A stretch of DNA of 64,000 nucleotides, from positions 16,595 to 80,594 of the forward strand of contig CAVWHE010000006.1 of assembly GCA_963754845.1 (NCBI GenBank), written 5' to 3'. The stretch's first letter is position 1; the number at the start of each line of letters is the position of its first letter. The DNA is from JAKASV01 sp963754845 (GTDB taxonomy: Bacteria > Babelota > Babeliae > Babelales > Vermiphilaceae). The translations under genes and the position numbers were made by a program. The notes beneath the pieces were generated by a model. It was not told the origin of the DNA and searched no databases. It worked only from the letters and a program-made list of their open reading frames with translations. This document shows positions 18,471 to 27,373 of the stretch, piece by piece.

Positions 18471-19140
18471 CTCCACGCGTCCCTGCAAAGAAAATGGGAA
18501 CTACAACATCCGACATTGAACATGGTATCACGACGGCAATGATGAGAAAAATAAAAACAAAGCCGATGTCATGGTACCACGTGATAAAACCGTGCGAGAC
18601 AAGGTAGAAGGCTGCCGCTAGCGAGCTCACGAGCGTGTGGATGCTGTGGGAAAAAACCGAATACATGGGTTGCATCGACGTGCGATGCCTGCTCATGATA
18701 AAACCATTGGCAATGCCAACGCCAAGAAACGGCACAACCTTGGTTATATCGGTGACAAAGCAAATGTGAAGCCTCATGGGAACGCCCAAAAGTCTGCCAC
18801 CAATGTAGGGTAAAAGTACATCCGACATGACGCAAAACGTTATGGGGCATACAACGGCCAGAAGAAGCGCCTGCCACACATTGCGCGAAAAGCGAAAGAA
18901 CGTTATAACGGTCCCCGTTGCAGCAAAAACGATGTGCATAAAGTGAAAACTATGAAAGAGAATAGTGGCACCATCGCAGAGAGCTGCTTCATTGCGGTCG
19001 GCAACGAAGAAAAAACTTGCAAAACTCAGGATGACAAGAGCAAAAGCGACAGAAAAAATGGCATAGGGAACATGAGCCACCACCTCTTTGATGATGACGT
19101 GCGAGTCACAGCAATGTCGATGTCCACAGTGGTCGTTCAT
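18451..19140 (-). CDS. Polytopic membrane protein with a His/Cys-rich N-terminus, function unknown
   Basis: 229 residues. It begins MNDHCGHRHCCDSH, a metal-binding-like head, followed by about six hydrophobic helices. The third region contains PITFCVMSDVLLPYIGGRLLGVP and a near-repeat, VVIPCSMSDVVVPIFF, at the C-terminus. The shared CxMSDVxxP element suggests an internal duplication. I do not recognise a named family. The gene overlaps potA by 20 bases and is the first gene of that transcript, so it may assist transport or metal handling (inference). GGGAG lies 10 bases upstream of the chosen ATG; ATG 19149 is an alternative. Confidence 0.6.
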   Translation of the reverse strand: MNDHCGHRHCCDSHVIIKEVVAHVPYAIFSVAFALVILSFASFFFVADRNEAALCDGATILFHSFHFMHIVFAATGTVITFFRFSRNVWQALLLAVVCPITFCVMSDVLLPYIGGRLLGVPMRLHICFVTDITKVVPFLGVGIANGFIMSRHRTSMQPMYSVFSHSIHTLVSSLAAAFYLVSHGFITWYHDIGFVFIFLIIAVVIPCSMSDVVVPIFFAGTRGDGHEEH

Positions 19141-19364
19141 GCCTTCCATGCTCCCGTAACCATGATACTGAACGCTGACGAGCGCCGATGCGTGCGACAA
19201 CGCACAGCAACAATAGCGTTTTTTTGCCCGTAAATCAAAAGAATCGTGCAGAGCCCACAATGATGCGCTCTGCACATAATCCTCTACGCCGCAAGAACAA
19301 TTGTGAGGTACGTATAAGCCGGTAGCTCACGATGTTTTTTCAAGCCCGCCGTACTTTGTAACAA

Positions 19365-19958
19365 TCAGGCTGGGGTTGCCAACGAGTCGCTCGGCATGAT
19401 AACGCCAAAATTTTTACTGCGACCCTTCACTATTTCGAAGGGCCGATTTAGTGCCCCCGCAACATCAGTGAAAAGCTTATAATCTCCTTTGCGATTAACA
19501 TCATCGAAAATCATGATGCAATTAGTTTTAAAAAGCGCCAGATTGGTATAGAAGCCATAGCGGGAATTTTCGTTAATACCGACCGGACCGTCGATCAAAA
19601 TAAGATCGTACTGGTGGGGAAGTTGAGTTTTGAGGACGTTAACATCGTACCAACCGTTAACTAGGAGAGCGTAAATGTAATGTGAGTCAAACCGATTGAG
19701 CCACTTTTTGTCATGCTCTACGGAATAAACGGTATAGTGTTTGACAAGCTCGCCAGTTGCCCATCCACTTCCCAATTCAAGCACTGTTTTTCCGTCAGGC
19801 AGGACGCTCAAGATGTAGTCAAAAAGTTGCCTCTCAACCGCCCAGCCTCCAAAATCGCGTTCGATGTCCTCGCTGTTCGCGTCCATAAGTTCACCGGCGG
19901 CCTCACATGCTGCGGTTGTAAGCATCAAAAAAAAGAAGCCAAAGATAATGCTTTTCAT
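19365..19958 (-). CDS. Secreted class I SAM-dependent methyltransferase-like protein
   Basis: 197 residues with a clear signal peptide (MKSIIFGFFFLMLTTAACEA). The rest follows the Rossmann methyltransferase layout: VLELGSGWATGELV is the SAM-binding motif I, VYSVEHDKKWLNRF is motif II with an acidic residue, and YDLILIDGPVG is motif IV, followed by IMIFDDVNRKGDY. GGGAG lies 9 bases before the ATG. Export of a SAM-dependent enzyme is odd, because SAM is cytoplasmic. It may act after delivery to a host cell or be a non-catalytic relic. It stands alone between the His-rich gene and the IS30 copy. Confidence 0.7.
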   Translation of the reverse strand: MKSIIFGFFFLMLTTAACEAAGELMDANSEDIERDFGGWAVERQLFDYILSVLPDGKTVLELGSGWATGELVKHYTVYSVEHDKKWLNRFDSHYIYALLVNGWYDVNVLKTQLPHQYDLILIDGPVGINENSRYGFYTNLALFKTNCIMIFDDVNRKGDYKLFTDVAGALNRPFEIVKGRSKNFGVIMPSDSLATPA

Positions 19959-20045
19959 CTCACATCACTCCCATTTAGGTTTTCCAATATCAGCCTTTGT
20001 GCGCTTTCTTTTACGCACTCATAGTTTCGTCGGCACAGTCAAGTA

Positions 20046-21162
20046 TGAAGTGCAACACTTTAAAATTTCGAGTTGAAACGTTGTTTTGGTGGTAAAAAAG
20101 GTCATCTGCATCCTGCCGCTCCTTTCTGTTTCACATCAATTCCCGCGTGTATTTCGCGGGGCGTATAAAACCCCAAACAGGCGAGTGGAATATTGTTTAT
20201 GAGGTCAGCAACCTCGTCAAGCCGCTCCTGTGTTATATGTGCTTCATCGACCTTAAAGGGTAAGAAGCGCCGGATACGCTTGTGTACATTTTCAACGGAC
20301 CCTTTTTGCCATGGGGCTCCCGGATCGCAAAAGTACGTTGATATACCCAAGTTTTTTGTTATCTGCCCATGGAGGGTGAACTCTGAACCGTTATCGAACG
20401 TTATGCTCTTGACACCGAGAGTCTTGGCGAGATTTTCCATGGAGTCTATAATCATTTGTGATCTTTTTGAACAATTCTTCGTGAGCATGATCATTCTGCT
20501 TTTTCTGTCTATAAGAGTGAGTACGTTGCTTGACAGACTCCCAGAATTAAAGAAAAGATCGCCCTCAAGATGTCCGAGCTGGTCGCGTTTTTCGATATCC
20601 TTTGGTCTGTCATGGATCGAAACACGGTCGGGTATACTCGTTAATGGCTTTCGCGCTCTCAACACGCCTCGCTTCGGTCGCTTTTGCGGCAAGAACGTAT
20701 AGAGTCCTCGCTCAATGCCGTCACTGCTGTAAATCCACGCATAGACCGCCTCTTTGGTTATAGCTTCATTGGCTTTCTCCATCGACCAACGTCCAGCGAT
20801 TGTTCCAGGAGACCAACCTTGCTTGAGCTTTCCCTCGACATACTCGGTAAATCCCTTGATACGTACTGCTTTGTAGCCGTGATGCGCCTTTCGTTTATCC
20901 GTGAGCTCCTTCCTGGGCGCGCTGCGGATAATGATAAAAACCTTGCTCGTTGCTATTTCTTCTCAACTCCCTACTGATCGTTGATGGCGCTCTTTCCAGA
21001 CTTCGAGCTATGAAGCGAGCTGATTGGCCGCTGTTGTGAACTTAAAAAATCTTTGCTCTTTCTGCCTGCGAAATTTGTGTATACTTTCTCATGCAACACC
21101 TTTTTCCTGTTGGATTTTTTGCATATAAAATAATTATATAACAGGATAGGTGTTGCACTTCA
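20046..21162 (-). mobile_element. IS30-family insertion sequence (decayed)
   Basis: A 1.1 kb element bounded by 13-base perfect inverted repeats, TGAAGTGCAACAC at 20046-20058 and its complement at 21150-21162. It contains a broken IS30-type transposase gene. Size and end structure fit the family. No clear target duplication is seen. Confidence 0.85.
20102..21092 (-). pseudogene. IS30-family transposase with frameshifts
   Basis: Reading from ATG 21092 gives MRKYTQISQAERAKIF and then a stop. The next frame carries the second helix-turn-helix part, SLERAPSTISRELRRN. The third frame runs from about 20900 to 20102 with GWSPGTIAGRW, LEGDLFF (first acidic residue region), FDNGSEFTLHG (second Asp), and GAPWQKGSVENVHKRIRRFLP (catalytic Glu), the IS30 DDE signature. 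At least two frameshifts separate these parts, so the gene is inactive unless the breaks are sequencing errors. ORFA/ORFB-style frameshifting is not usual for IS30. Confidence 0.85.
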
Positions 21163-21377
21163 ACTTAGTCTATGCACACCACCGTATGATGCCAACGATC
21201 GTGGCCGCCAGAACCACCAATGGCATACACCATCAAGACCCATATTATGGCTTTGTCAAAATGCTTGTCAAGACAATTGCGTTTGCCCTCTTGCGCAACG
21301 GCAGAAAATGGAGTAGCTATGATGTACAGGAGCATCGAAAACGTCAGCGTGATGGGGTAAACAACTGAGGCAAAAGC

Positions 21378-22265
21378 GTGCCGTACGTTTGTGAAAGAGT
21401 CAGAGACATTGCCGCGCAGCTCAAAAAGGCAGGATTCGGATGCACGCAGGAATGTGCACAGCACGCGTGGTGGCTTCTGGAATCACTCACGGGTAAAAGT
21501 CTCACCGAACTTATGATTGCCACGCCACCCGTACTTACTGAAAAACATAACGAGACTCTCGACACCTGGTTAAAAAAAATTGTTCACGAACACATGCCGC
21601 CTCAGTACCTCTGGGATGGCATTCCTTTTGCCGGTGTTACCATTAGCATCGCCCCCCCCGTGCTTATACCGCGACCTGAAACCGAGTGGTGGGTTGCCGG
21701 ACTCATCGATGAGGCCAGAGCCTTAAAAGCACGCCACCTCCGCATTCTTGATATGTTTACCGGAAGCGGTTGTATTGCGATAGCCTTCGCGAAGGCCATT
21801 GCCCATGCCCGCGTGTATGCCAGCGATATTGATGAAACGGCCCTGCGCTGTGCACGTGCCAACAATGAACGCAACGGGACATCGGCAACCTTCAGCACAT
21901 CTGACATTTTTGCGGCACTTTCGGGTGGAGAACACTACGACATAATCGTTGGCAACCCTCCCTACGTCGCACCCGATGAGTGGAATTCCCTTGCTGCGAG
22001 TGTACGGTGCTGGGAGGACAAACGTGCCCTCGTTGCCGACGACGACGGCTATGCCCTCATAAAAACTTTCGTCGCGCAGGCACGGTCATTTTTGCGCTCG
22101 GAGGACCCATCGACGCGCACATTCCGACATAACCTTGTGTTTGAAATAGGACACAAGCAGGGTGCGCACGTCAGAGAAATCCTGGAAAAACATGGTTATT
22201 GCGATGTTATCATCGAAAAAGACGTGAGGGGAAAGGATCGCGTCGCACGCTCGCGGTTGGCGTAG
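21378..22265 (+). CDS. prmC: Peptide chain release factor N5-glutamine methyltransferase
   Basis: 295 residues. It methylates the Gln of the GGQ loop in release factors RF1 and RF2 using SAM. The N-terminal helical domain (about 1-95) ends with LIPRPETEWW. The Rossmann domain has DMFTGSGCIAIAFA (motif I) and the diagnostic VGNPPYVAPDEW, where NPPY holds the substrate Gln. It ends VIIEKDVRGKDRVARSR, as in PrmC. The start is a GTG. It is usually found next to prfA; here it is followed instead by two pilus-like genes. Confidence 0.93.
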   Translation: MPYVCERVRDIAAQLKKAGFGCTQECAQHAWWLLESLTGKSLTELMIATPPVLTEKHNETLDTWLKKIVHEHMPPQYLWDGIPFAGVTISIAPPVLIPRPETEWWVAGLIDEARALKARHLRILDMFTGSGCIAIAFAKAIAHARVYASDIDETALRCARANNERNGTSATFSTSDIFAALSGGEHYDIIVGNPPYVAPDEWNSLAASVRCWEDKRALVADDDGYALIKTFVAQARSFLRSEDPSTRTFRHNLVFEIGHKQGAHVREILEKHGYCDVIIEKDVRGKDRVARSRLA

Positions 22266-22298
22266 ACCGCTCGTTCGCGAATCATAGGTGCAGTTCTC

Positions 22299-22973
22299 AT
22301 GAGGATTTTTAGATCGGCGGTAAGGAATTTTGTTGCCCTTGCTTTCGGACCGCGTGAACTTGCGTGGGCGTGCGTACAGCGACCAGCTGACGCTGAGAAA
22401 TTCACGCTTGTAGCAAGCGGACGATGCACGTGTGATGATGGGGAAGTCGGTGACGGCATTATTTTCAATCCGACGCGTATAGACAAACTCACGCACTCAT
22501 GTTTGGCGCGACTGCCACACCACAACCGCCACCTGCGTATAAGTCTATCGCCGCCGTCAGTCACGGAATTCATTGTCACGACCATGGGCGAGCCTCCACG
22601 TCGCGAGGATCTTGGCGACGAACGTCGTGCGCTCATGGTGTGGCAAGCAACAAGTATTGGCAAAAGCGATGCTGCCCATACCGTGTTCTACGTGGGAGCG
22701 ATACGTCGCGAGCATCTTTTTCAGTATGAGCTCCTGGCACTGCGTCAGCCCTGCCGTCTCGATTGCATAACAACGCGAGCAAGTACGCTCTTGTGCGCTC
22801 ATGCGCGTGCTAGTGGTGTTGGCAACCATGAAATGTACGCTCTATCATGTTTGGAGGATCTTGAACGATTGGCGACGGCTGAGCTTGTTGCGACGCTCTG
22901 CGACGGTGTTCCTGATGATGCGGACCAGAAGATTATGGTCGAACTCATAGGGTTGTGTTGCACACGAGGCTGA
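22299..22973 (+). CDS. Possible PilM-like protein
   Basis: A 224-residue, soluble-looking protein. No strong motif is visible. I suggest PilM (actin-like ATPase of type IV pilus or competence machinery) because the next gene has the build of PilN and overlaps it tightly. The protein is shorter than typical PilM (about 350 residues) and its ATP-binding motifs are not evident, so it may be reduced or something else. The ATG at 22299 lies 33 bases after prmC. Confidence 0.35.
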   Translation: MRIFRSAVRNFVALAFGPRELAWACVQRPADAEKFTLVASGRCTCDDGEVGDGIIFNPTRIDKLTHSCLARLPHHNRHLRISLSPPSVTEFIVTTMGEPPRREDLGDERRALMVWQATSIGKSDAAHTVFYVGAIRREHLFQYELLALRQPCRLDCITTRASTLLCAHARASGVGNHEMYALSCLEDLERLATAELVATLCDGVPDDADQKIMVELIGLCCTRG

Positions 22974-22975
22974 CT

Positions 22976-23503
22976 ATGAAGCTCATTAATTTTGTCGAGA
23001 CCGTTCCCGAGGAATATGAGCGCGAGTATACGCTGTGGCTCATCGTATCGATCTTCATGATCACCGTCGTTTGTGTGATCATGAGTGTGATTGAGGTCCG
23101 TCAGCTTGGACGATGGCGTACGGCACATGCCGAAAATCAAAGTCGCCTGCAGGCGACGGCGACCTGTGAGCGTGAAGCTGAACACGTAAAAAAGGTTGAT
23201 GCTCGCCACGCAGAGCTTAAGGAAAAGGTTGCAACCATAAGTGCATATGCCCGCAAAAATTCGCAGGCCGTCTCCCGCCTCAAGGGATTCCACGCCGCGT
23301 GTTCAACCGGCACTCGCCTTGCGTCACTTATGCTTGCACATGAGCAGGCAACCGTTGTTATCATATGCACTACACTTGAGGACGTGCACCGCTACAGCAC
23401 ATCCCTTGCACACGACGCCGACACTTTCGGCACTGTTGCCCTAACGTCGATCACGTGTGCCGCTGGCAAGGGTATTACGGCGACCTTCACGTCAAAAAGC
23501 TGA
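22976..23503 (+). CDS. PilN-like single-pass coiled-coil protein
   Basis: 175 residues. It begins MKLINFVETVPEEYEREY, with one membrane helix at about 21-42 (LWLIVSIFMITVVCVIMSV). A charged coiled coil follows (about 45-95) and then a small alpha/beta domain. This order (short cytoplasmic tail ending near a PxEY-like stretch, one helix, coil, ferredoxin-like domain) is that of PilN/GspL-type fimbrial assembly proteins. The ATG is 3 bases after the upstream stop, so the genes are coupled. The identification is structural rather than motif-based. Confidence 0.4.
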   Translation: MKLINFVETVPEEYEREYTLWLIVSIFMITVVCVIMSVIEVRQLGRWRTAHAENQSRLQATATCEREAEHVKKVDARHAELKEKVATISAYARKNSQAVSRLKGFHAACSTGTRLASLMLAHEQATVVIICTTLEDVHRYSTSLAHDADTFGTVALTSITCAAGKGITATFTSKS

Positions 23504-23581
23504 TTTTGCACACATCGTATATGAACCATTGCAATTGCGTGACTAGACGCGCTAACATCGGGACAGGATTTATGTGGACTC

Positions 23582-24946
23582 ATGTGCAAGCGCGGCGGAA
23601 CGGCAATGGTAATAGCGGTACTTGTGATGCCTTTGGTTTCACTGCCTCTTTCATCCCTTGGCAGTGGAGATTCTTTTGCTACCAGTCGCCGTTCACCATT
23701 TTCCGTTGCCGAGGCTCTCAAAAGTGCCTACGAAAACAGGCCCGATTTCAAAAAAACGCACTTTGATATCCGCGCCCTCGAGCGGTCCCAGCGTGTTGCA
23801 CTTGCCGACTATCTTCCTCATATATCGTTCAAGGCCGGGGCTGGTACAGCCTCTCCGCTAAGCTTTTTTGCACCCAAGCGCTTTGCCCAGATTGAATTTT
23901 CGCAACTACTCTATAATCCGGCAGGTCCGATCCAGAGATTTCGCATCGCACGACAGGATACACGCGTTGCCCAGTGGCAACGTAAAATCCTCGAGTACAA
24001 TATTCGCGTCAACGTTGAAAGGGACGTGCTTGATCTATGGTACTCCCAGCAACGACGATGGCTCATCCTCGATTACTACATCGTCTCAAAAATGGTCTAT
24101 TCTCAGGATGTTCATGAGTTTAACCTCGGCCTTTCTAACCTGAGCGCGTTCCTTCAAAAAAGGTCTGATTTTGCCAGCGCCCAGTCTCGCGCACGCCAAT
24201 ATTTGGAGGAAATCAGAGTTTCAAGCGAAAACCTTGAGAGGAGCGCGGCGATAACCATAAGCCCACTCACGCCGATTGATAAACAGTCTGTGAACGACCT
24301 CATTGCCGAAGCGCTACGCTCAGCGGTTACCCACACAGCACCGGAATATTTTCAGGAAGCGGTCCTTAACCGTCGGGAACTTGATGCTATCGACGAGACC
24401 ATTACAAAAGAGTCGTATTGGCAAAAATTTTACTGCAAGAGTTACTTTCCCAAAATCGCTCTTTACACAATGCTTGTCAAGTACACGTATAAGGGAAACA
24501 TAGCAGCGACAATCGAAGCGAGCGTGGCAACCGGATGGAACACCGGTCTCAGTATCAGCTGGCAGTTTGACGGCCTCGCCAATGTCTTTAATGCAAGTGC
24601 CGCCGATGAGCGCGCTTTTGCCGCCATGATGGAGCGCATCGACATGATAGCAAAGATAAAAAAAGACGTGTTCATCAACCATGCCGAGCTCCGCAAGTTT
24701 TTCAAAGATTATGTATCTGCTATCATTGACTATCGACGAGCATCCAACGAGATCAAGCTCAAGAGAAAACAGTACGAAGTTGGCCTTCTTTCCCTTGTAG
24801 AAAAAAGGCAGGCTGACGTTGTTTGGTACAAAGCCAGTTATGATTTTTTAACAACCAAAATTAACGTTGCCAAACAATACAGAACTTTGCTCCATAGTTG
24901 CGGATATCCAGAAGCGTTGCCCACGACGGCACATAGGCGTGTATGA
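23582..24946 (+). CDS. TolC-family outer-membrane efflux protein
   Basis: 454 residues with a signal peptide (about 1-30). SVAEALKSAYENRPDFKKTHFDI is the typical entry into the first TolC helical hairpin. The protein then alternates long helices and short beta-barrel strands (RFAQIEFSQLLYNP and NTGLSISWQFDG in equivalent places of the two halves). It ends with a helical hairpin rich in Lys/Arg/Glu. Its last 4 bases overlap the start of the adaptor gene (ATGA). It would form the outer-membrane exit duct for the pump encoded downstream. An in-frame ATG at 23606 is a possible alternative start. Confidence 0.82.
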   Translation: MCKRGGTAMVIAVLVMPLVSLPLSSLGSGDSFATSRRSPFSVAEALKSAYENRPDFKKTHFDIRALERSQRVALADYLPHISFKAGAGTASPLSFFAPKRFAQIEFSQLLYNPAGPIQRFRIARQDTRVAQWQRKILEYNIRVNVERDVLDLWYSQQRRWLILDYYIVSKMVYSQDVHEFNLGLSNLSAFLQKRSDFASAQSRARQYLEEIRVSSENLERSAAITISPLTPIDKQSVNDLIAEALRSAVTHTAPEYFQEAVLNRRELDAIDETITKESYWQKFYCKSYFPKIALYTMLVKYTYKGNIAATIEASVATGWNTGLSISWQFDGLANVFNASAADERAFAAMMERIDMIAKIKKDVFINHAELRKFFKDYVSAIIDYRRASNEIKLKRKQYEVGLLSLVEKRQADVVWYKASYDFLTTKINVAKQYRTLLHSCGYPEALPTTAHRRV

Positions 24947-26133
24947 ACATAGTCAAAATGTTGGTGATACTTGGGGGCATCGCCACGGGGACCGCAGCAG
25001 CTGCCGGCATATACAAAGCGTTTTTTGTAAAAAAAGAGAAGCGACTTTTTGCGACAGAGAAACCGCAGCGTAGAAACATAACGCAGGCTGTTCGGGCGAC
25101 GGGGTACCTTGAGACGGAAGATCTCCTTAAAATTGGCAGCATCGTGCCTGGTATCATCAAAAAGCTCTGCGTCGAAGAAAACGAGTACGTAAAAAAAGGT
25201 GATGTGCTTGCAATCATTGACGACGGCAAGGATGATACGGAGGTTCGTGAGACAGAAGGTGCCCTCGAAGAGGCACAGGCAGCCCTCGTGTACACGACCG
25301 TGCACTATCAACGGCAAAAAACCCTCTTTGATGTCGGACAACTTTCCAAGGACAATTTTGACAAAGTCGTGAGCGATTACGACACAGCCAAGGCGCATGT
25401 AAAATCAAAACAAGCCGCATACGAATGCGCTAAACTGACTTTCACAAACAAAACCATCCGCTCGCCTCAGGACGGCCTCATTATTGAAAAAATTTCAACC
25501 GAGGGGGAAACGGTTACTCTGGCATCGCCGGCGACGATCATCTACACGCTAGCAAAAGACATACGCACCATGGACGTCAAACTTGAAATTGATGAAAATC
25601 GTGTCGGTCAAATCAAAAAAGGTCTCGTTGCTACTCTCACCTTCGATACGTACCCCTACAAAAAATTCTCGGGCACCATCGCCGACATTAGCAATGCGCC
25701 CATCAAAAAACAGACGGCCGTCAATTATCACGCGACGTTTACCATCGACAACAAGGAGCTTCTCCTGCGGCCCGGCATGACGGTTAATGCACACATCGTC
25801 GTGGCGGAAAAGGACAATGTCATAACCGTTCCCGGAGGAATATTCGCCATCAACGACATTATTCTTGAAGAGGTTGCCAAAGCGTCGAAGTATCTCTTCA
25901 AGCCCATGACACGCCAGGCAAAGAAGGAACTTGAGAAAAAGGGCGCCTTCAAAACCGTGTGGCTTGTTGAGGACAAGGCATTCGTTGAAAAGCCCGTTGA
26001 ACTCGGCATCAACGACAACGCATTTTTCGAAATAGTATCGGGGCTTACGGCAGACGAGGATATCATCGTCGACGTGGAGGAGCCAGACACGATGCAACAA
26101 CTGTACAGCAAGATATTCAGCAAGGGCCTTTAG
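24943..26133 (+). CDS. Membrane fusion (periplasmic adaptor) protein, MacA/HlyD type
   Basis: 396 residues with an N-terminal membrane anchor (about 5-28). GIIKKLCVEENEYVKKGDVLAIID is one half of the lipoyl domain. A long alpha-helical hairpin follows (about 95-165), then the second lipoyl half IRSPQDGLIIEKISTEGETV, and a beta-barrel domain with MDVKLEIDENRVGQIKKG. It ends with the MacA-like membrane-proximal domain. It bridges the inner-membrane permease and the TolC-like duct. The ATGA overlap with the TolC gene and the 1-base gap to the permease make this one operon. Confidence 0.88.
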   Translation: MNIVKMLVILGGIATGTAAAAGIYKAFFVKKEKRLFATEKPQRRNITQAVRATGYLETEDLLKIGSIVPGIIKKLCVEENEYVKKGDVLAIIDDGKDDTEVRETEGALEEAQAALVYTTVHYQRQKTLFDVGQLSKDNFDKVVSDYDTAKAHVKSKQAAYECAKLTFTNKTIRSPQDGLIIEKISTEGETVTLASPATIIYTLAKDIRTMDVKLEIDENRVGQIKKGLVATLTFDTYPYKKFSGTIADISNAPIKKQTAVNYHATFTIDNKELLLRPGMTVNAHIVVAEKDNVITVPGGIFAINDIILEEVAKASKYLFKPMTRQAKKELEKKGAFKTVWLVEDKAFVEKPVELGINDNAFFEIVSGLTADEDIIVDVEEPDTMQQLYSKIFSKGL

Positions 26134-26134
26134 T

Positions 26135-27370
26135 GTGAAAAAGATCATTCTTCTGAAAACCTCTTTGAAAGCCATTGCGCGCCACCCGGCACGATCATTT
26201 TTGACTATTTTGGGTGTCATGGTTGGTGCCTCGGCCATCGTCGTTACCTTTTCAATAGGACGTGGAGCAGAAGATAAAATTAGGGCCCAGGTTGCCGAGA
26301 TGGGCGAAGGAACGATCCTCATTTTGCCCGGAAATGTCATAACGCCCGGCGGCACACGCTCAAGTCTTGCTCAGCCGGCACGACTCACTATCCAGGACCT
26401 GGAAGCGCTTCATGCCCAAATCGATGGCATACGTGAAATATCGCGCGGAACGCTCGGGTACCTTCTCATGGAACGCGGCACGAGAGCCGTCAAGGAGCAA
26501 GTCATTGGTGCCGACGCCAACATCCTTAAAATATTTTGCGCAAACAAAATAAAATACGGGGTTGCATTTACCCAAGAGCACGTCACTACGCGTGCCAACG
26601 TTGTCATCATCGGATCAACGATTGCCGAAAAACTCTTTGGTGCCGAATGCGCCCTTGATAAAACCATACGCATCGGTGGGTTTCCCTTTGTCGTTATTGC
26701 GGCCATACGACCACAAGCTCACTACTTTGGCACCGATGATCCCAACGCGCGCGTCTTCGTACCATTTACCACGGCAAAAAAATACTTCAAACAACTAGAA
26801 GAAGTTGACGATGATCTTGGGTACATAGGATTCAGCCTTTATCATGGCGTTCCGGCAGCGCGTGTCGTACGTACGGCAAAACGCGTACTTCGCTTCCGGC
26901 ACACGATAGCGCCGGCAGACGAGGACGATTTTATCGTGCTCAACCAAGAGTCGATAGCGCAAACGGCCTCGGCAGCGGGCACTATCGTCAAGCTTTTTGG
27001 GCTCATCGCAGCGTCAATTTCGCTTATTGTCGGTGGCGTTGGTGTTATGAACATCATGCTCGTGTGCGTCCAGGAGCGCAAACAGGAAATCGGGCTTCGT
27101 ATCGCCGTGGGCGCAACGAGGGCCCTCGTTCAACTGCAGTTTATTCTTGAATCGGCAATACTTTGCGGCATAGGAGGCATCTTGGGCACCGCACTCGGCC
27201 TCCTCGGACAATGGGCCATTGTTACTTTTACCATTCTACCGAGCACCACCGAAATCACGCCTCTTGTCATGTCGCTCCTGGCAACCATTGCCATCGGCAT
27301 TTTTTTTGGCTACTACCCGGCACGAAGGGCATCGCTTCTTGATCCTATCAGCGCACTCATGGGACGGTGA
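26135..27370 (+). CDS. MacB/FtsX-type ABC transporter permease (first of two)
   Basis: 411 residues: membrane helix (about 20-42), a large periplasmic domain (about 45-280), then three helices. GVMVGASAIVVTFSIGRGAE and GVGVMNIMLVCVQERKQEIGLRIAVGA are MacB/LolC signatures. Unlike MacB there is no fused ATPase; the ATPase is a separate gene downstream. The start is GTG 26135. It is clearly homologous to the next gene, so the two probably form a heterodimer (inference). Confidence 0.88.
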   Translation: MKKIILLKTSLKAIARHPARSFLTILGVMVGASAIVVTFSIGRGAEDKIRAQVAEMGEGTILILPGNVITPGGTRSSLAQPARLTIQDLEALHAQIDGIREISRGTLGYLLMERGTRAVKEQVIGADANILKIFCANKIKYGVAFTQEHVTTRANVVIIGSTIAEKLFGAECALDKTIRIGGFPFVVIAAIRPQAHYFGTDDPNARVFVPFTTAKKYFKQLEEVDDDLGYIGFSLYHGVPAARVVRTAKRVLRFRHTIAPADEDDFIVLNQESIAQTASAAGTIVKLFGLIAASISLIVGGVGVMNIMLVCVQERKQEIGLRIAVGATRALVQLQFILESAILCGIGGILGTALGLLGQWAIVTFTILPSTTEITPLVMSLLATIAIGIFFGYYPARRASLLDPISALMGR

Positions 27371-27373
27371 CGC

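Noticed and set aside
21165..21464. Minus-strand ORF with a hydrophobic stretch next to the IS30 end
   Set aside because: It has no ribosome site and overlaps the start of prmC; a truncated remnant is possible but unsupported.
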